This document shows, piece by piece, positions 40,973 to 49,593 of a DNA stretch of 64,000 nt. Numbering within the stretch: position 1 is the first letter of the stretch; each line of letters starts with the position of its first letter. Source of the DNA: Actinacidiphila sp965342175. Its GTDB lineage: Bacteria > Actinomycetota > Actinomycetes > Streptomycetales > Streptomycetaceae. The stretch spans positions 17,030 to 81,029 of the forward strand of contig NZ_CBDRBL010000026.1 in NCBI RefSeq assembly GCF_965342175.1, written 5' to 3'. The notes under the pieces are model-generated. The model was given only the letters and a program-made list of their open reading frames with translations, made no database searches and was not told the origin of the DNA. The position numbers were made by a program, and so were the translations under genes.

Positions 40973-41077
40973 TCAGAGGCGGCCGGAGACGCTCCTGTGG
41001 GGGGAGGCGGACCTCCGGCCGCTTCACTTGTCGCGCCCCGCGGCGTCATCACACCTGTGCGCGCCCCGTGGCGCCGC

Positions 41078-42628
41078 TCAGCCGGCCCGCTCGGCGAGGG
41101 CGGTGAAGGCGGGCCAGCTCAGGGCGGGCGGACCGGGGTCCCAGAGCTTCTGGATGAGCGCGCGCAGCGGCATCCGGACACCGGCCGCGACCTCGTCCTC
41201 GGTCTGCGCGTCCGCCTGATCGCACCAGACGGCCAGCCGCGCGCCGAGGATGCGGTCCGGTCCCGCGAGCCCCGCCGGCACGGTGCGGTCCCGGTAGACG
41301 ACGGCCGGGGTCCACTCCTCGTAGATGCGCTGCCCGCTGGGGTAGGGGAAGTTCCCGGGCGCGCCGAGGACGTAGTAGAGGTACCAGGAGTTGAGGTTGA
41401 GCAGCTGCCGGCCCTCGCGCAGATACTCCTCGGGCAGGCGTCCGCGCAGTTTGTTGCTGGACCAGTAGGCCACGACGCGGTCCGGGTCCGCGGCGACCCG
41501 GGCGCCGTCGGTGAAGCCGTCGTTCCACGCCTCGGCGCGCTTGCCGAGGGAGCGCAGGGTGGCGGCGCGGTCGTTGAGCCAGCCCGCCGCCGCGTCGGCC
41601 ACCCCGGCGTCCGGGCCGTAGCGCTCGCGCGCGTACGCGGCCAGACGCGGGAAGGACGCCTCGGGGTCGGCCGCCGTGAGCGGGCGGTACTCGTCGCCGC
41701 CGATGTGCCAGGAGGTGCCCGGGAAGAGCGGCGCGTACTCCTTGAGCAGGTCGTCGACGACGGCAGCCGCGCGGGGGCTGGAGACGTCGAGCGTCCCGGG
41801 TGCGGGCGTGCCGTCCGCGGAGCGCAACTGGAGGTCGGGGTGGGCGTCGAGCACGGCGCCCATGTGGCCGGGGCTGTCGATCTCGGGGACGACCGTGATG
41901 TGCCGCCGCGCGGCGAGGTCGACCACGGCGCGGACGTCCTCCTTGGACAGGTGGCGGGCCGAGACGACCTCGGGGTGGCTCTCGCTCTCCACACGGAAGC
42001 CCTGGTCGTCGCTGAGGTGCAGATGGAGCTGGTTGTACTTGAGGTCGCCCAGCTCGCGGACCCTGGCCTCCAGCCACTCACGGCTGAAGTGCTTGCGCCC
42101 GATGTCGATCATCAGCCCGCGTTCCGGGCGGTCGGGGCGGTCGTTCACGGTGCCGGCCGGCACGCGCCCGGTGGAGCGGACCGCCTGCAGGAGGGTGCGG
42201 GTGCCGTAGAAGACCCCGGTGTCGGTGCCGGCGCGGAGTGTCACCCCGTCGGCCGAACTTGTCATCTCGTACGACTCGGGTCCCGCATTACTCCGTTCGA
42301 GTGAAAGTGAGATGTCCCCCCGCTCCGCCGGCCCACTGGCGTACGGCCGGCGCAACTCCTCCGCGAGCAGCCGCGCCTCGTCCTCCACGGCACTCCCCGC
42401 GGGCGCCACCACGCGGGAGCCCGGCCCGGGGACGAAGGCGGCGACGCCGGCGGCAGGAGTGAAGGAGCGGACGGCGGGGATCGAGGGGAACCCGTCGGAC
42501 GCGCCCGCCGCACCCCCGGGGGCAGCGGCCGCCCCGGGCGCGGCGAGCGCCGGACCCGCCCCGAGCACAACGGTCAGTACGGCCGTCACCGCGCACCCCG
42601 GCGCACGTTTCGCCCGCATCTGCCACAT
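41078..42628 (-). CDS. Secreted beta-N-acetylhexosaminidase (GH20)
   Basis: Glycoside hydrolase family 20 enzyme of about 516 residues from ATG 42628. A signal peptide (RAKRAPGCAVTAVLTVVLGA, cleavage near ALAAPG) exports it. An N-terminal GH20b-like domain is followed by the barrel: RGLMIDIGRKHFSREWL, YNQLHLHLSDDQGFRVES, ITVVPEIDSPGHM, and the catalytic Asp-Glu pair in WHIGGDEY. EAWNDGF and LNLNSWYLYYVLG close the active site. It would release GlcNAc from chitobiose or wall fragments by substrate-assisted catalysis. ATG 42619 is an equally possible start; longer forms to 42739 would bury the signal. Confidence 0.92.
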   Translation of the reverse strand: MWQMRAKRAPGCAVTAVLTVVLGAGPALAAPGAAAAPGGAAGASDGFPSIPAVRSFTPAAGVAAFVPGPGSRVVAPAGSAVEDEARLLAEELRRPYASGPAERGDISLSLERSNAGPESYEMTSSADGVTLRAGTDTGVFYGTRTLLQAVRSTGRVPAGTVNDRPDRPERGLMIDIGRKHFSREWLEARVRELGDLKYNQLHLHLSDDQGFRVESESHPEVVSARHLSKEDVRAVVDLAARRHITVVPEIDSPGHMGAVLDAHPDLQLRSADGTPAPGTLDVSSPRAAAVVDDLLKEYAPLFPGTSWHIGGDEYRPLTAADPEASFPRLAAYARERYGPDAGVADAAAGWLNDRAATLRSLGKRAEAWNDGFTDGARVAADPDRVVAYWSSNKLRGRLPEEYLREGRQLLNLNSWYLYYVLGAPGNFPYPSGQRIYEEWTPAVVYRDRTVPAGLAGPDRILGARLAVWCDQADAQTEDEVAAGVRMPLRALIQKLWDPGPPALSWPAFTALAERAG

Positions 42629-42919
42629 GATCCGAACGTATGCCTGTGGTGCGGATCCCGCCGCGCGGACCAGGGGAAGACGTGCATGTTCGTTCCCGTA
42701 CGAGTGAAATTCGCGCATCCGTCGTACAGGGCCGAACATAGGCCGATACGGTGGTCGTCACCCACCGTCCCGCTGTGGTTCACGCCGCGCAGTCGCCTCG
42801 CGGTTCCCCCCACCGCCGACCCGTTCCCTCCCAGGAGCCCACCGCTGTCCAGCGACACCCCTGCCGTCCCGCCGACGCCGCCGACACCGGCGCACCTGCC
42901 CGCGCAGTCGCGCGGGCGG

Positions 42920-43498
42920 ATGCCCCGGCCCGCCCCGGTCGGCCGCCCCTCCCGCCCCGGGCTCCCCCACGGCCTGCGGCAGCTCAACGAGCTCTCCCCC
43001 GAAGCGGCCGAGGCCATCCTGCTGACCTGCTGCGGCAGTCGGCGCTGGGCCCGCCGCGTCGCCGCGCACCGCCCCTACCCCGGCCTGGACACGCTGCTGG
43101 CCGCCGCAGACGAGGCCGCCTACGACCTCGCCCCCGCCGACCTCGCCGAGGCCCTCGCGGCCGAGGCGTCCGGCGCCCCGCCGGACTCCGCCCCCGCCCG
43201 CGGCAGCCTCGCCGCGTACACGGCGCTGCGGGCCGCGCAAGCCGCGTACGAGGCGCGCTTCGGGCACGTCTTCGTGCTGTCCCTCGCCGGGGTGCACCCC
43301 GGCGAGTCCCTCGACCGGATGCTGGCGTCGCTCCGGCAGCGCCTGGGCAACGACCCTGACGAGGAACGGGTCACGGCCGCCGAGGAACTGCGCCGCGTGA
43401 CCCGGTCCCGCCTGGCGCGACTGGCCCACGCGGACGCGGAGGACGGGCCGGAGGTTCCCCGCCGGTACACCCACCCGTGCGGGATCGATCACACCTGA
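42920..43498 (+). CDS. 2-oxo-4-hydroxy-4-carboxy-5-ureidoimidazoline (OHCU) decarboxylase
   Basis: Enzyme of the urate-to-allantoin pathway; it decarboxylates OHCU to (S)-allantoin in the cytosol. The protein of about 192 residues shows the family pattern LRQLNELSPEAAEAILLTCC, GSRRWARRVAAHRPYPGLD, LLAAADEAAYDLAPADLAEA with the helix that carries the catalytic region, then YTALRAAQAAYEARFGHVF, LGNDPDEERVTAAEELRRVT and RSRLARLA. The start is uncertain: the reading frame is open from 42686, but the part before 42920 is Pro-rich and unconserved. The only link with the purine genes of this window is thematic; the other urate genes are not present. Confidence 0.85.
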   Translation: MPRPAPVGRPSRPGLPHGLRQLNELSPEAAEAILLTCCGSRRWARRVAAHRPYPGLDTLLAAADEAAYDLAPADLAEALAAEASGAPPDSAPARGSLAAYTALRAAQAAYEARFGHVFVLSLAGVHPGESLDRMLASLRQRLGNDPDEERVTAAEELRRVTRSRLARLAHADAEDGPEVPRRYTHPCGIDHT

Positions 43499-43624
43499 AG
43501 GACCCGGCAGGACGCAGCCGACAAGCCGTCGCTACGATGGCCAGGGCCGGTGGACCGTACCCGGCCGGGCCGACCGACCAACGAAGCCGGCAGGCCCCAC
43601 ATCCGCTCCCGGAGGGTTTTTTCC

Positions 43625-44005
43625 GTGCCGGCTGGAACGTTGTACCGCGGCCGGGAAGGCATGTGGTCATGGGTGGCTCACCGAGTCACCGGTGTCCTCA
43701 TCTTCTTCTTCCTGTTCGTCCACGTCCTCGACACCGCACTGGTGCGGGTCTCCCCCGAGGACTACGACAAGGTCGTCAACACCTACAAGCAGCCCATCGT
43801 CAGCCTGCTCGAGTACGGGCTGGTCGCGGCTGTCCTCTTCCACGCTCTGAACGGCCTGCGCGTCATCGCCGTCGACTTCTGGTCCAAGGGGCCGAAGTAC
43901 CAGAAGCAGATGCTGTGGACGGTCGTCGGAATCTGGGTCGTGCTGATGATCGGGGCCATCTACCCCGTCCTCGGCCACGCCGCACGAGTGCTGTTCGGGA
44001 GCTGA
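43625..44005 (+). CDS. sdhC: Succinate dehydrogenase cytochrome b subunit SdhC
   Basis: Membrane anchor of 126 residues with three helices: about 16-35 (HRVTGVLIFFFLFVHVLD), 59-79 (LLEYGLVAAVLFHALNGLR) and 99-118 (LWTVVGIWVVLMIGAIYP). The SxxHRxTG start and the FHALNGLR histidine are family hallmarks for haem b and quinone binding. GTG 43625 follows GGAGGG by nine bases. First gene of sdhCDAB. With SdhD it anchors the flavoprotein and iron-sulphur subunits and passes electrons from succinate to menaquinone. Confidence 0.94.
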   Translation: MPAGTLYRGREGMWSWVAHRVTGVLIFFFLFVHVLDTALVRVSPEDYDKVVNTYKQPIVSLLEYGLVAAVLFHALNGLRVIAVDFWSKGPKYQKQMLWTVVGIWVVLMIGAIYPVLGHAARVLFGS

Positions 44006-44013
44006 GCGAAGCC

Positions 44014-44484
44014 ATGTCCCCAACCGACCACGTGGAGCTCAGCTCCTCCAGCGCCGCCTACGGACCGGACAACCCGGCCCCCGTCATCGAGCCGCCGCGC
44101 GCCCGGACCAAGCGCACCCCGCGCAGCACCCGGACCAACTTCGAGATGTACGGCTGGCTCTTCATGCGCCTGTCCGGCATCGTCCTGGTCGTCCTGGTCC
44201 TCGGCCACCTGCTGATCCAGCTCGTGCTGGACGGCGGCGTCACCAAGGTCGGCTTCGCCTTCGTCGCCGGCCGCTGGGCCTCGCCGTTCTGGCAGACCTG
44301 GGACCTGGTCATGCTGTGGCTGGCGATGCTGCACGGCGGCAACGGCCTGCGCACCGTGATCAACGACTACGCGGAGCGGGACACCACCCGGTTCTGGCTG
44401 AAGATGCTGGTCTACACCGCGACCGCGTTCACCATCATCCTCGGCACGCTGGTGATCTTCACCTTCGACCCGAACATCCGCTAG
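44014..44484 (+). CDS. sdhD: Succinate dehydrogenase membrane anchor SdhD
   Basis: Second anchor subunit, 156 residues, starting 8 bp after sdhC. About 45 polar N-terminal residues (Ser-, Pro- and Arg-rich) are followed by three helices: about 51-72 (LFMRLSGIVLVVLVLGHLLI), 93-115 (WDLVMLWLAMLHGGNGLRTV) and 129-150. LHGGNGLR mirrors the FHALNGLR motif of SdhC and supplies the second haem/quinone-site histidine. The gene lies 28 bp before sdhA in a single operon. Confidence 0.93.
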   Translation: MSPTDHVELSSSSAAYGPDNPAPVIEPPRARTKRTPRSTRTNFEMYGWLFMRLSGIVLVVLVLGHLLIQLVLDGGVTKVGFAFVAGRWASPFWQTWDLVMLWLAMLHGGNGLRTVINDYAERDTTRFWLKMLVYTATAFTIILGTLVIFTFDPNIR

Positions 44485-44512
44485 CCAGGGCTGGACAGGG
44501 AAGCGACCCCTC

Positions 44513-46267
44513 ATGCAGATCCACAAGTACGACACCGTCATCGTCGGCGCCGGCGGCGCCGGCATGCGCGCCGCCATCGAGGCGACGAAGCGCAGCCGCA
44601 CCGCCGTGCTGACGAAGCTCTACCCGACCCGCTCCCACACCGGCGCCGCCCAGGGCGGCATGGCCGCGGCCCTCGCGAACGTCGAGGAGGACAACTGGGA
44701 GTGGCACACCTTCGACACGATCAAGGGCGGTGACTACCTGGTCGACCAGGACGCCGCCGAGATCCTGGCGAAGGAGGCCATCGACGCGGTCCTCGACCTC
44801 GAGAAGATGGGCCTGCCCTTCAACCGCACCCCCGAGGGCCGGATCGACCAGCGCCGCTTCGGCGGCCACTCCCGCAACCACGGCGAGGCCCCGGTCCGCC
44901 GTGCCTGCTACGCGGCCGACCGCACCGGCCACATGATCCTCCAGACGCTGTACCAGAACTGCGTCAAGGAGGGTGTGGAGTTCTTCAACGAGTTCTACGT
45001 CCTCGACCAGATCATCGTCGAGGAGGACGGCGTCAAGAAGTCCGCCGGCGTCGTCGCGTACGAGCTGGCCACCGGCGAGATCCACGTCTTCCAGGCCAAG
45101 GCCGTGGTGTACGCCTCCGGCGGCACCGGCAAGTTCTTCAAGGTCACCTCCAACGCGCACACCCTCACCGGTGACGGCCAGGCCGCCGTCTACCGCCGCG
45201 GGCTGCCGCTGGAGGACATGGAGTTCTTCCAGTTCCACCCGACCGGCATCTGGCGCATGGGCATCCTGCTGACGGAGGGCGCCCGCGGTGAGGGCGGCAT
45301 CCTCCGCAACAAGGACGGCGAGCGCTTCATGGAGAAGTACGCGCCGGTCATGAAGGACCTCGCCTCCCGTGACGTCGTCTCCCGCGCGATCTACACCGAG
45401 ATCCGCGAGGGCCGCGGCTGCGGTCCCGAGGGCGACCACGTCTACCTCGACCTGACCCACCTGCCGCCGGAGCAGCTGGACGCCAAGCTCCCGGACATCA
45501 CCGAGTTCGCGCGGACCTACCTCGGGATCGAGCCCTACACGGACCCGATCCCGATCCAGCCGACCGCGCACTACGCCATGGGCGGCATCCCCACGAACGT
45601 CGAGGGTGAGGTCCTGTCGGACAACACCACCGTCGTCCCGGGCCTGTACGCCGCCGGGGAGGTCGCCTGCGTCTCCGTGCACGGCGCCAACCGCCTCGGC
45701 ACCAACTCGCTGCTGGACATCAACGTCTTCGGCCGCCGGGCCGGCATCGCCGCGGCCGAGTACTCCGCGGAGCACGACTACGTCGAGCTCCCCGAAGCGC
45801 CGGAGCAGTTCGTGGTCGACCAGGTCGAGCGGCTCCGCGCCTCCACCGGAGGCGAGCGGGTCGCGCAGCTGCGCAAGGAGCTGCAGGAGACCATGGACGC
45901 CAACGTCATGGTGTTCCGCACCGAGCAGACCATCAAGACGGCCGTCGAGAAGATCGGCGAGCTGCGCGCCCGGTACAAGAACGTGTCGATCCAGGACAAG
46001 GGCAAGCGGTTCAACACCGACCTGCTCGAGGCCATCGAGCTCGGCAACCTGCTCGACCTCGCCGAGGTCATGGCGGTCTCGGCCCTGGCCCGCAAGGAGT
46101 CCCGCGGCGGCCACTACCGCGAGGACTACCCGAACCGCGACGACGTCAACTTCATGCGGCACACGATGGCGTACCGCGAAGTGGGTGCCGACGGCACCGA
46201 GTCGATCCGGCTCGACTACAAGCCGGTCGTGCAGACCCGCTACCAGCCGATGGAGCGTAAGTACTGA
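44513..46267 (+). CDS. sdhA: Succinate dehydrogenase flavoprotein subunit SdhA
   Basis: Flavoprotein of 584 residues that oxidises succinate to fumarate. It has the dinucleotide fold VIVGAGGAGMRAAI (about 9-22), the FAD-linked His42 in SHTGAAQGGM, the substrate motifs HPTGIWRMGILLTEGARGEG and RDVVSRAIYTEIREG, and NRLGTNSLLDINVFGRRAG. The C-terminal helical domain ends in RKESRGGHYREDYPNRDD. It acts on the cytoplasmic face, bound to SdhB. Its TGA shares one base with the sdhB ATG, so the two are coupled. The length is normal. Confidence 0.97.
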   Translation: MQIHKYDTVIVGAGGAGMRAAIEATKRSRTAVLTKLYPTRSHTGAAQGGMAAALANVEEDNWEWHTFDTIKGGDYLVDQDAAEILAKEAIDAVLDLEKMGLPFNRTPEGRIDQRRFGGHSRNHGEAPVRRACYAADRTGHMILQTLYQNCVKEGVEFFNEFYVLDQIIVEEDGVKKSAGVVAYELATGEIHVFQAKAVVYASGGTGKFFKVTSNAHTLTGDGQAAVYRRGLPLEDMEFFQFHPTGIWRMGILLTEGARGEGGILRNKDGERFMEKYAPVMKDLASRDVVSRAIYTEIREGRGCGPEGDHVYLDLTHLPPEQLDAKLPDITEFARTYLGIEPYTDPIPIQPTAHYAMGGIPTNVEGEVLSDNTTVVPGLYAAGEVACVSVHGANRLGTNSLLDINVFGRRAGIAAAEYSAEHDYVELPEAPEQFVVDQVERLRASTGGERVAQLRKELQETMDANVMVFRTEQTIKTAVEKIGELRARYKNVSIQDKGKRFNTDLLEAIELGNLLDLAEVMAVSALARKESRGGHYREDYPNRDDVNFMRHTMAYREVGADGTESIRLDYKPVVQTRYQPMERKY

Positions 46268-47019
46268 TGAGCACCGCGACCCTCGACAAGGTCGAGGCCC
46301 AGGCCTCGCCCTACATCACGGTCACCTTCCGGATCCGCCGGTTCAACCCGGAGATCTCGGACGAGGCCACCTGGCAGGACTTCCAGCTGGAGATCGACCC
46401 CAAGGAGCGGGTCCTCGACGGCCTCCACAAGATCAAGTGGGACATGGACGGCTCGCTGACGTTCCGCCGGTCCTGCGCCCACGGCATCTGCGGCTCCGAC
46501 GCCATGCGCATCAACGGCCGCAACCGGCTGGCCTGCAAGACGCTGATCAAGGACATCAACCCGGACAAGCCCATCACCGTCGAGCCCATCAAGGGCCTGA
46601 CGGTACTGAAGGACCTGGTCGTCGACATGGACCCGTTCTTCCAGGCCTACCGGGACGTGATGCCCTTCCTCATCACCAAGGGCAACGAGCCGACCCGCGA
46701 GCGCCTGCAGTCCCCCGAGGACCGCGCGCGCTTCGACGACACCACCAAGTGCATCCTGTGCGCCGCGTGCACGTCGTCCTGCCCGGTCTTCTGGAACGAC
46801 GGCCAGTACTTCGGCCCGGCGGCCATCGTCAACGCCCACCGCTTCATCTTCGACTCGCGTGACGAGGCGGGCGAGCAGCGGCTCGAGGTGCTGAACGACA
46901 AGGACGGCGTGTGGCGCTGCCGCACCACGTTCAACTGCACCGACGCCTGCCCGCGCGGCATCGAGGTCACCAAGGCCATCCAGGAGGTGAAGCGCGCGCT
47001 CATCACGCGTCGCTTCTGA
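46267..47019 (+). CDS. sdhB: Succinate dehydrogenase iron-sulphur subunit SdhB
   Basis: Iron-sulphur protein of 250 residues carrying three clusters. The N-terminal 2Fe-2S ligands are in RRSCAHGICGSDAM and RLAC (about 75-95). The 4Fe-4S ligands are in CILCAACTSSCP (about 162-173), and the third cluster uses CRTTFNCTDACPRG (about 218-231) with the last cysteine of the second motif. It connects SdhA to the membrane quinone site. Last gene of sdhCDAB; a perfect 15-bp terminator hairpin follows 19 bp after its stop. Confidence 0.97.
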   Translation: MSTATLDKVEAQASPYITVTFRIRRFNPEISDEATWQDFQLEIDPKERVLDGLHKIKWDMDGSLTFRRSCAHGICGSDAMRINGRNRLACKTLIKDINPDKPITVEPIKGLTVLKDLVVDMDPFFQAYRDVMPFLITKGNEPTRERLQSPEDRARFDDTTKCILCAACTSSCPVFWNDGQYFGPAAIVNAHRFIFDSRDEAGEQRLEVLNDKDGVWRCRTTFNCTDACPRGIEVTKAIQEVKRALITRRF

Positions 47020-47038
47020 TCCCCTCCCCCGAGGCTCC

Positions 47039-47084
47039 CCCGAGGGCTCCGCGCCCGGTTTCCACCGGACGCGGAGCCCTCGGG
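47039..47084. terminator. Strong bidirectional terminator after sdhCDAB
   Basis: Perfect 15-bp stem CCCGAGGGCTCCGCG / CGCGGAGCCCTCGGG. Its 16-base loop itself contains CCGG/CCGG. It lies between sdhB and the convergent gene ending at 47088. Confidence 0.92.
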
Positions 47085-47087
47085 CGT

Positions 47088-48071
47088 TCACGGGTTCAGC
47101 GCCCGAAGGATCTGCTTGCGGGTGGCCGTGTGCTCGACGCAGCCCGCAAGCCTGCGCAGCTCGTCCCGGCCGGCGCCGCCGTCCAGCCGGGCCAGGGCGC
47201 GTATGCCCGCACCGGCGACGACGGTCTTGACCGAGGGCCGTTCGACGAGAGCGCCCAGGACGCGGACGGTCTCGGGGCGGGGCGGCACGGTGGGGGACGA
47301 CAGCAGCCAGGCCAGGCCCCGGACGGCGGTGACGTTCCAGGGGTCGCGGGCGCCGTGGGCAGCGAGGGCCAGCCAGGCGGTGGCGGTGCGGCGTACCGCC
47401 TCGGGGTCGATGCCGTCGAGGACCGCGGCGGCCGTCCGTTCCCAGCGCGCACCGGGGGTCGGCCCCGCGGCACGCAGATGCGGGATCAGTTTCCGCCAGG
47501 GGTCGCCGAGTTCCGGCAGCTCCGCCAGGACGCGGTCGGACCAGGGCTCACCGGGGTTGAGGGGCGGCTCGGGGACGCGGTCCAGGAGGAGTTGCGCCCA
47601 GCCGAGGCCCATGTGCGCGGATCTGCGCAGCAGGCCGACGACCTCGCCGGACAGCGGCCGCCCGGCGTCCAGCAGGGCCTCGGCGAGGGTGGGCACGTCG
47701 TCGCTGGTCTGCGACCACCAGAGTTCCGCCGCCTGGCGTTCCAGCATGCCGTTCCACCGCGCGCACCAGGAGTCCTCGGCGAAACCGCGGGAGACAGCGG
47801 CGAGTAGGAGCCAGAGCCTCTCGTGTTTCTCCGGCACCTGCTGCGACGCCTCGAGCTGTCGGACGAGGAGGTCGGCCAAGGCCATGCGCCGCTGCCTGGG
47901 CATCGCGCGCAGCCGGGACACGGCTCCGTGGCCCTCGTCCCAGCCGGCGGCCGGCTGCAGGAGTGCCTCCGCGAGCTCGGAGAGATCCCCCTCCGCCGCG
48001 AGCCGGGCGATGAAGGCGATCCGTCCCTCGTCCTCCCACGGCGAGCATTCGGGGGTCCGCACACGTTTCAC
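47088..48071 (-). CDS. Helical-repeat-like protein coupled to a DUF4132 gene
   Basis: Protein of 327 residues, almost all alpha-helical by composition, with repeating Leu/Ala-rich amphipathic helices (RIAFIARLAAEGDLSELAEA, RMALADLLVRQLEASQ, TLAEALLDAGRPLSGEVVGL, VRGLAWLLSSPTV, GAGIRALARLDGGAGRDELR). This suggests a HEAT/ARM-like solenoid, a protein-binding scaffold. No catalytic motif, signal peptide or membrane helix is seen. GTG 48071 overlaps the stop of the upstream DUF4132 gene (GTGA), so the two are made together and probably interact. I do not recognise a named family. Confidence 0.65.
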   Translation of the reverse strand: MKRVRTPECSPWEDEGRIAFIARLAAEGDLSELAEALLQPAAGWDEGHGAVSRLRAMPRQRRMALADLLVRQLEASQQVPEKHERLWLLLAAVSRGFAEDSWCARWNGMLERQAAELWWSQTSDDVPTLAEALLDAGRPLSGEVVGLLRRSAHMGLGWAQLLLDRVPEPPLNPGEPWSDRVLAELPELGDPWRKLIPHLRAAGPTPGARWERTAAAVLDGIDPEAVRRTATAWLALAAHGARDPWNVTAVRGLAWLLSSPTVPPRPETVRVLGALVERPSVKTVVAGAGIRALARLDGGAGRDELRRLAGCVEHTATRKQILRALNP

Positions 48072-49402
48072 AGCCGCCTCACGATCGTCGGGTCGGTGAT
48101 CTCCGTGTCGCGGGCGAGGAGCAGCGCCTTGGCGAGGATCACCGGCAGCATGGAGTCGCCCTCGAAGGGCAGGGGGCCCGGGACCGTGCCGGGGCGCGTG
48201 CGCGGGACGACGCAAAGGTGGCGGTCGCCGGGGGACACCAGGACATCGCCGGAGCCTATGTGGATCCCATAGGTGTGCCGGTCGCCGCGGACGCGCAGGA
48301 AGCGGTCCTCGACGGCGCAGCGGCCGGCGACGGCCAGGCGCGGCACGAGGTGGGAGAGCACCTCGCGGCGGGTCTCGCCGCAGGGCGTCAGCCCGGCGGA
48401 GACATAGGACGTCCAGTAGGCCCGGAAGCGGCCGTCGGGGCCGCCGTCCTGCCAGGTGGGGTCGTTGCCGATGCCGGCGGCCCCCACGAAGAGGTCCACG
48501 TCGCGCAGGACCTCGCTGAGGACGAGCGGCGGGACGTCGGCGAGCGGGAGCGGGTCGGCCCGCTCCCCGGGGGCGTCCAGGGGGCGGAAGCACACCCAGT
48601 CCGCGCCGATGTGCGCCGGGCCGTCGCAGCGGCCGGGGCCGCCGTCTTCGGCGTCCCCGCCGACGCCGCTGAACCGCAGCTCCGCGCGCAGTCCCCACCG
48701 CGGGAGCTCCCGCGTGGCGGGCGGGAAGGCTCCCTCCGCCGCCGGAGGAGGGGAGTACCTCCACCCGCGGGCGGTGGCCAGCGCGGCGAACCGCTGCCGC
48801 CGCAGGACGTGGCGGGCGGCCAGGAGGCGTTCGGCGTCTGCGGGGCCGTAGACCTCGCGGTGGGCCTGCGCGAAGGGCTGGGTGACGCCGTGCCGCTCCA
48901 ACCACTGCCGCCAGGCCGTGATCTCCGCGCGCTCGCGCCCCAGCGGGTGCCACAGGGCGACGGCGGCCTCCCCGCCGGCGCGCACCGGCCGGCCGTCCAG
49001 GGTGCGCAGGCCGTCCGCTGCCCAGCCGCAGGCCACGCCGTCGACCGTCCACAGCAGCCGCCGGGCGAGGGCGCCCAGCAGCGGGTGGTCCGCGACGTCC
49101 CTGCGCCACACGGCGTACGGCCAGGCGGACCGCTCGGAAAACCGCCGGTCCAACCGGGCGGCCTGCGCCGCCAGTGCCCGGTCGATGTGCCCGACGGCCG
49201 CTCTGAGCCGCGTCAGCTCTGCCGCGTGGTCACGCCGCACGCCGCCGGGGGCGCACCGCAGGGCCCTGCCCGCAGCGTTCCGCCACTCCAGCGCCGCCCG
49301 TCCGTCCCGGATGACCAGCTCCGCGGTGACGTCGCCCAGTCGCTGCGCCACCCCGAGCCCGTACCCGGGCACCGCCGGCCCCTCGACGTCCTCCAGCCTC
49401 AT
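48068..49402 (-). CDS. DUF4132-domain protein (MolR-like C-terminal region)
   Basis: Protein of 444 residues with the DUF4132 pattern: LEWRNAAGRALRCAPGGVRRD near residue 50, WRQWLERHGVTQPFAQAHRE near 165, and the C-terminal PLPFEGDSMLPVILAKALLL, then EITDPTIVRRL. The family is known from long proteins that also carry WGR or helical repeats; this one seems to be only the C-terminal domain, with a helical protein encoded separately next to it. ATG 49402 is marked; in-frame GTGs lie at 49405 and 49411. Its function is not established. The 190-bp gap upstream separates it from a divergent carboxypeptidase gene. Confidence 0.72.
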   Translation of the reverse strand: MRLEDVEGPAVPGYGLGVAQRLGDVTAELVIRDGRAALEWRNAAGRALRCAPGGVRRDHAAELTRLRAAVGHIDRALAAQAARLDRRFSERSAWPYAVWRRDVADHPLLGALARRLLWTVDGVACGWAADGLRTLDGRPVRAGGEAAVALWHPLGRERAEITAWRQWLERHGVTQPFAQAHREVYGPADAERLLAARHVLRRQRFAALATARGWRYSPPPAAEGAFPPATRELPRWGLRAELRFSGVGGDAEDGGPGRCDGPAHIGADWVCFRPLDAPGERADPLPLADVPPLVLSEVLRDVDLFVGAAGIGNDPTWQDGGPDGRFRAYWTSYVSAGLTPCGETRREVLSHLVPRLAVAGRCAVEDRFLRVRGDRHTYGIHIGSGDVLVSPGDRHLCVVPRTRPGTVPGPLPFEGDSMLPVILAKALLLARDTEITDPTIVRRL

Positions 49403-49593
49403 CACGCTCACCGTCCACCCCCATGCGGCGACCCACACGTCCCCCGTCCCCGCCGAGCGTAGGGCCGCCCTCCGACAACGGGTCCCGAGGCGTCCCCCGT
49501 TCGGCGCAAGTACCCCCGCGGTGCTGGGCCGACCGGCGTCCGCGGCGGTGCCCTCGGTTCGGCGGCGGAGGCGGCAGCTTGTACCGTCCCTCC

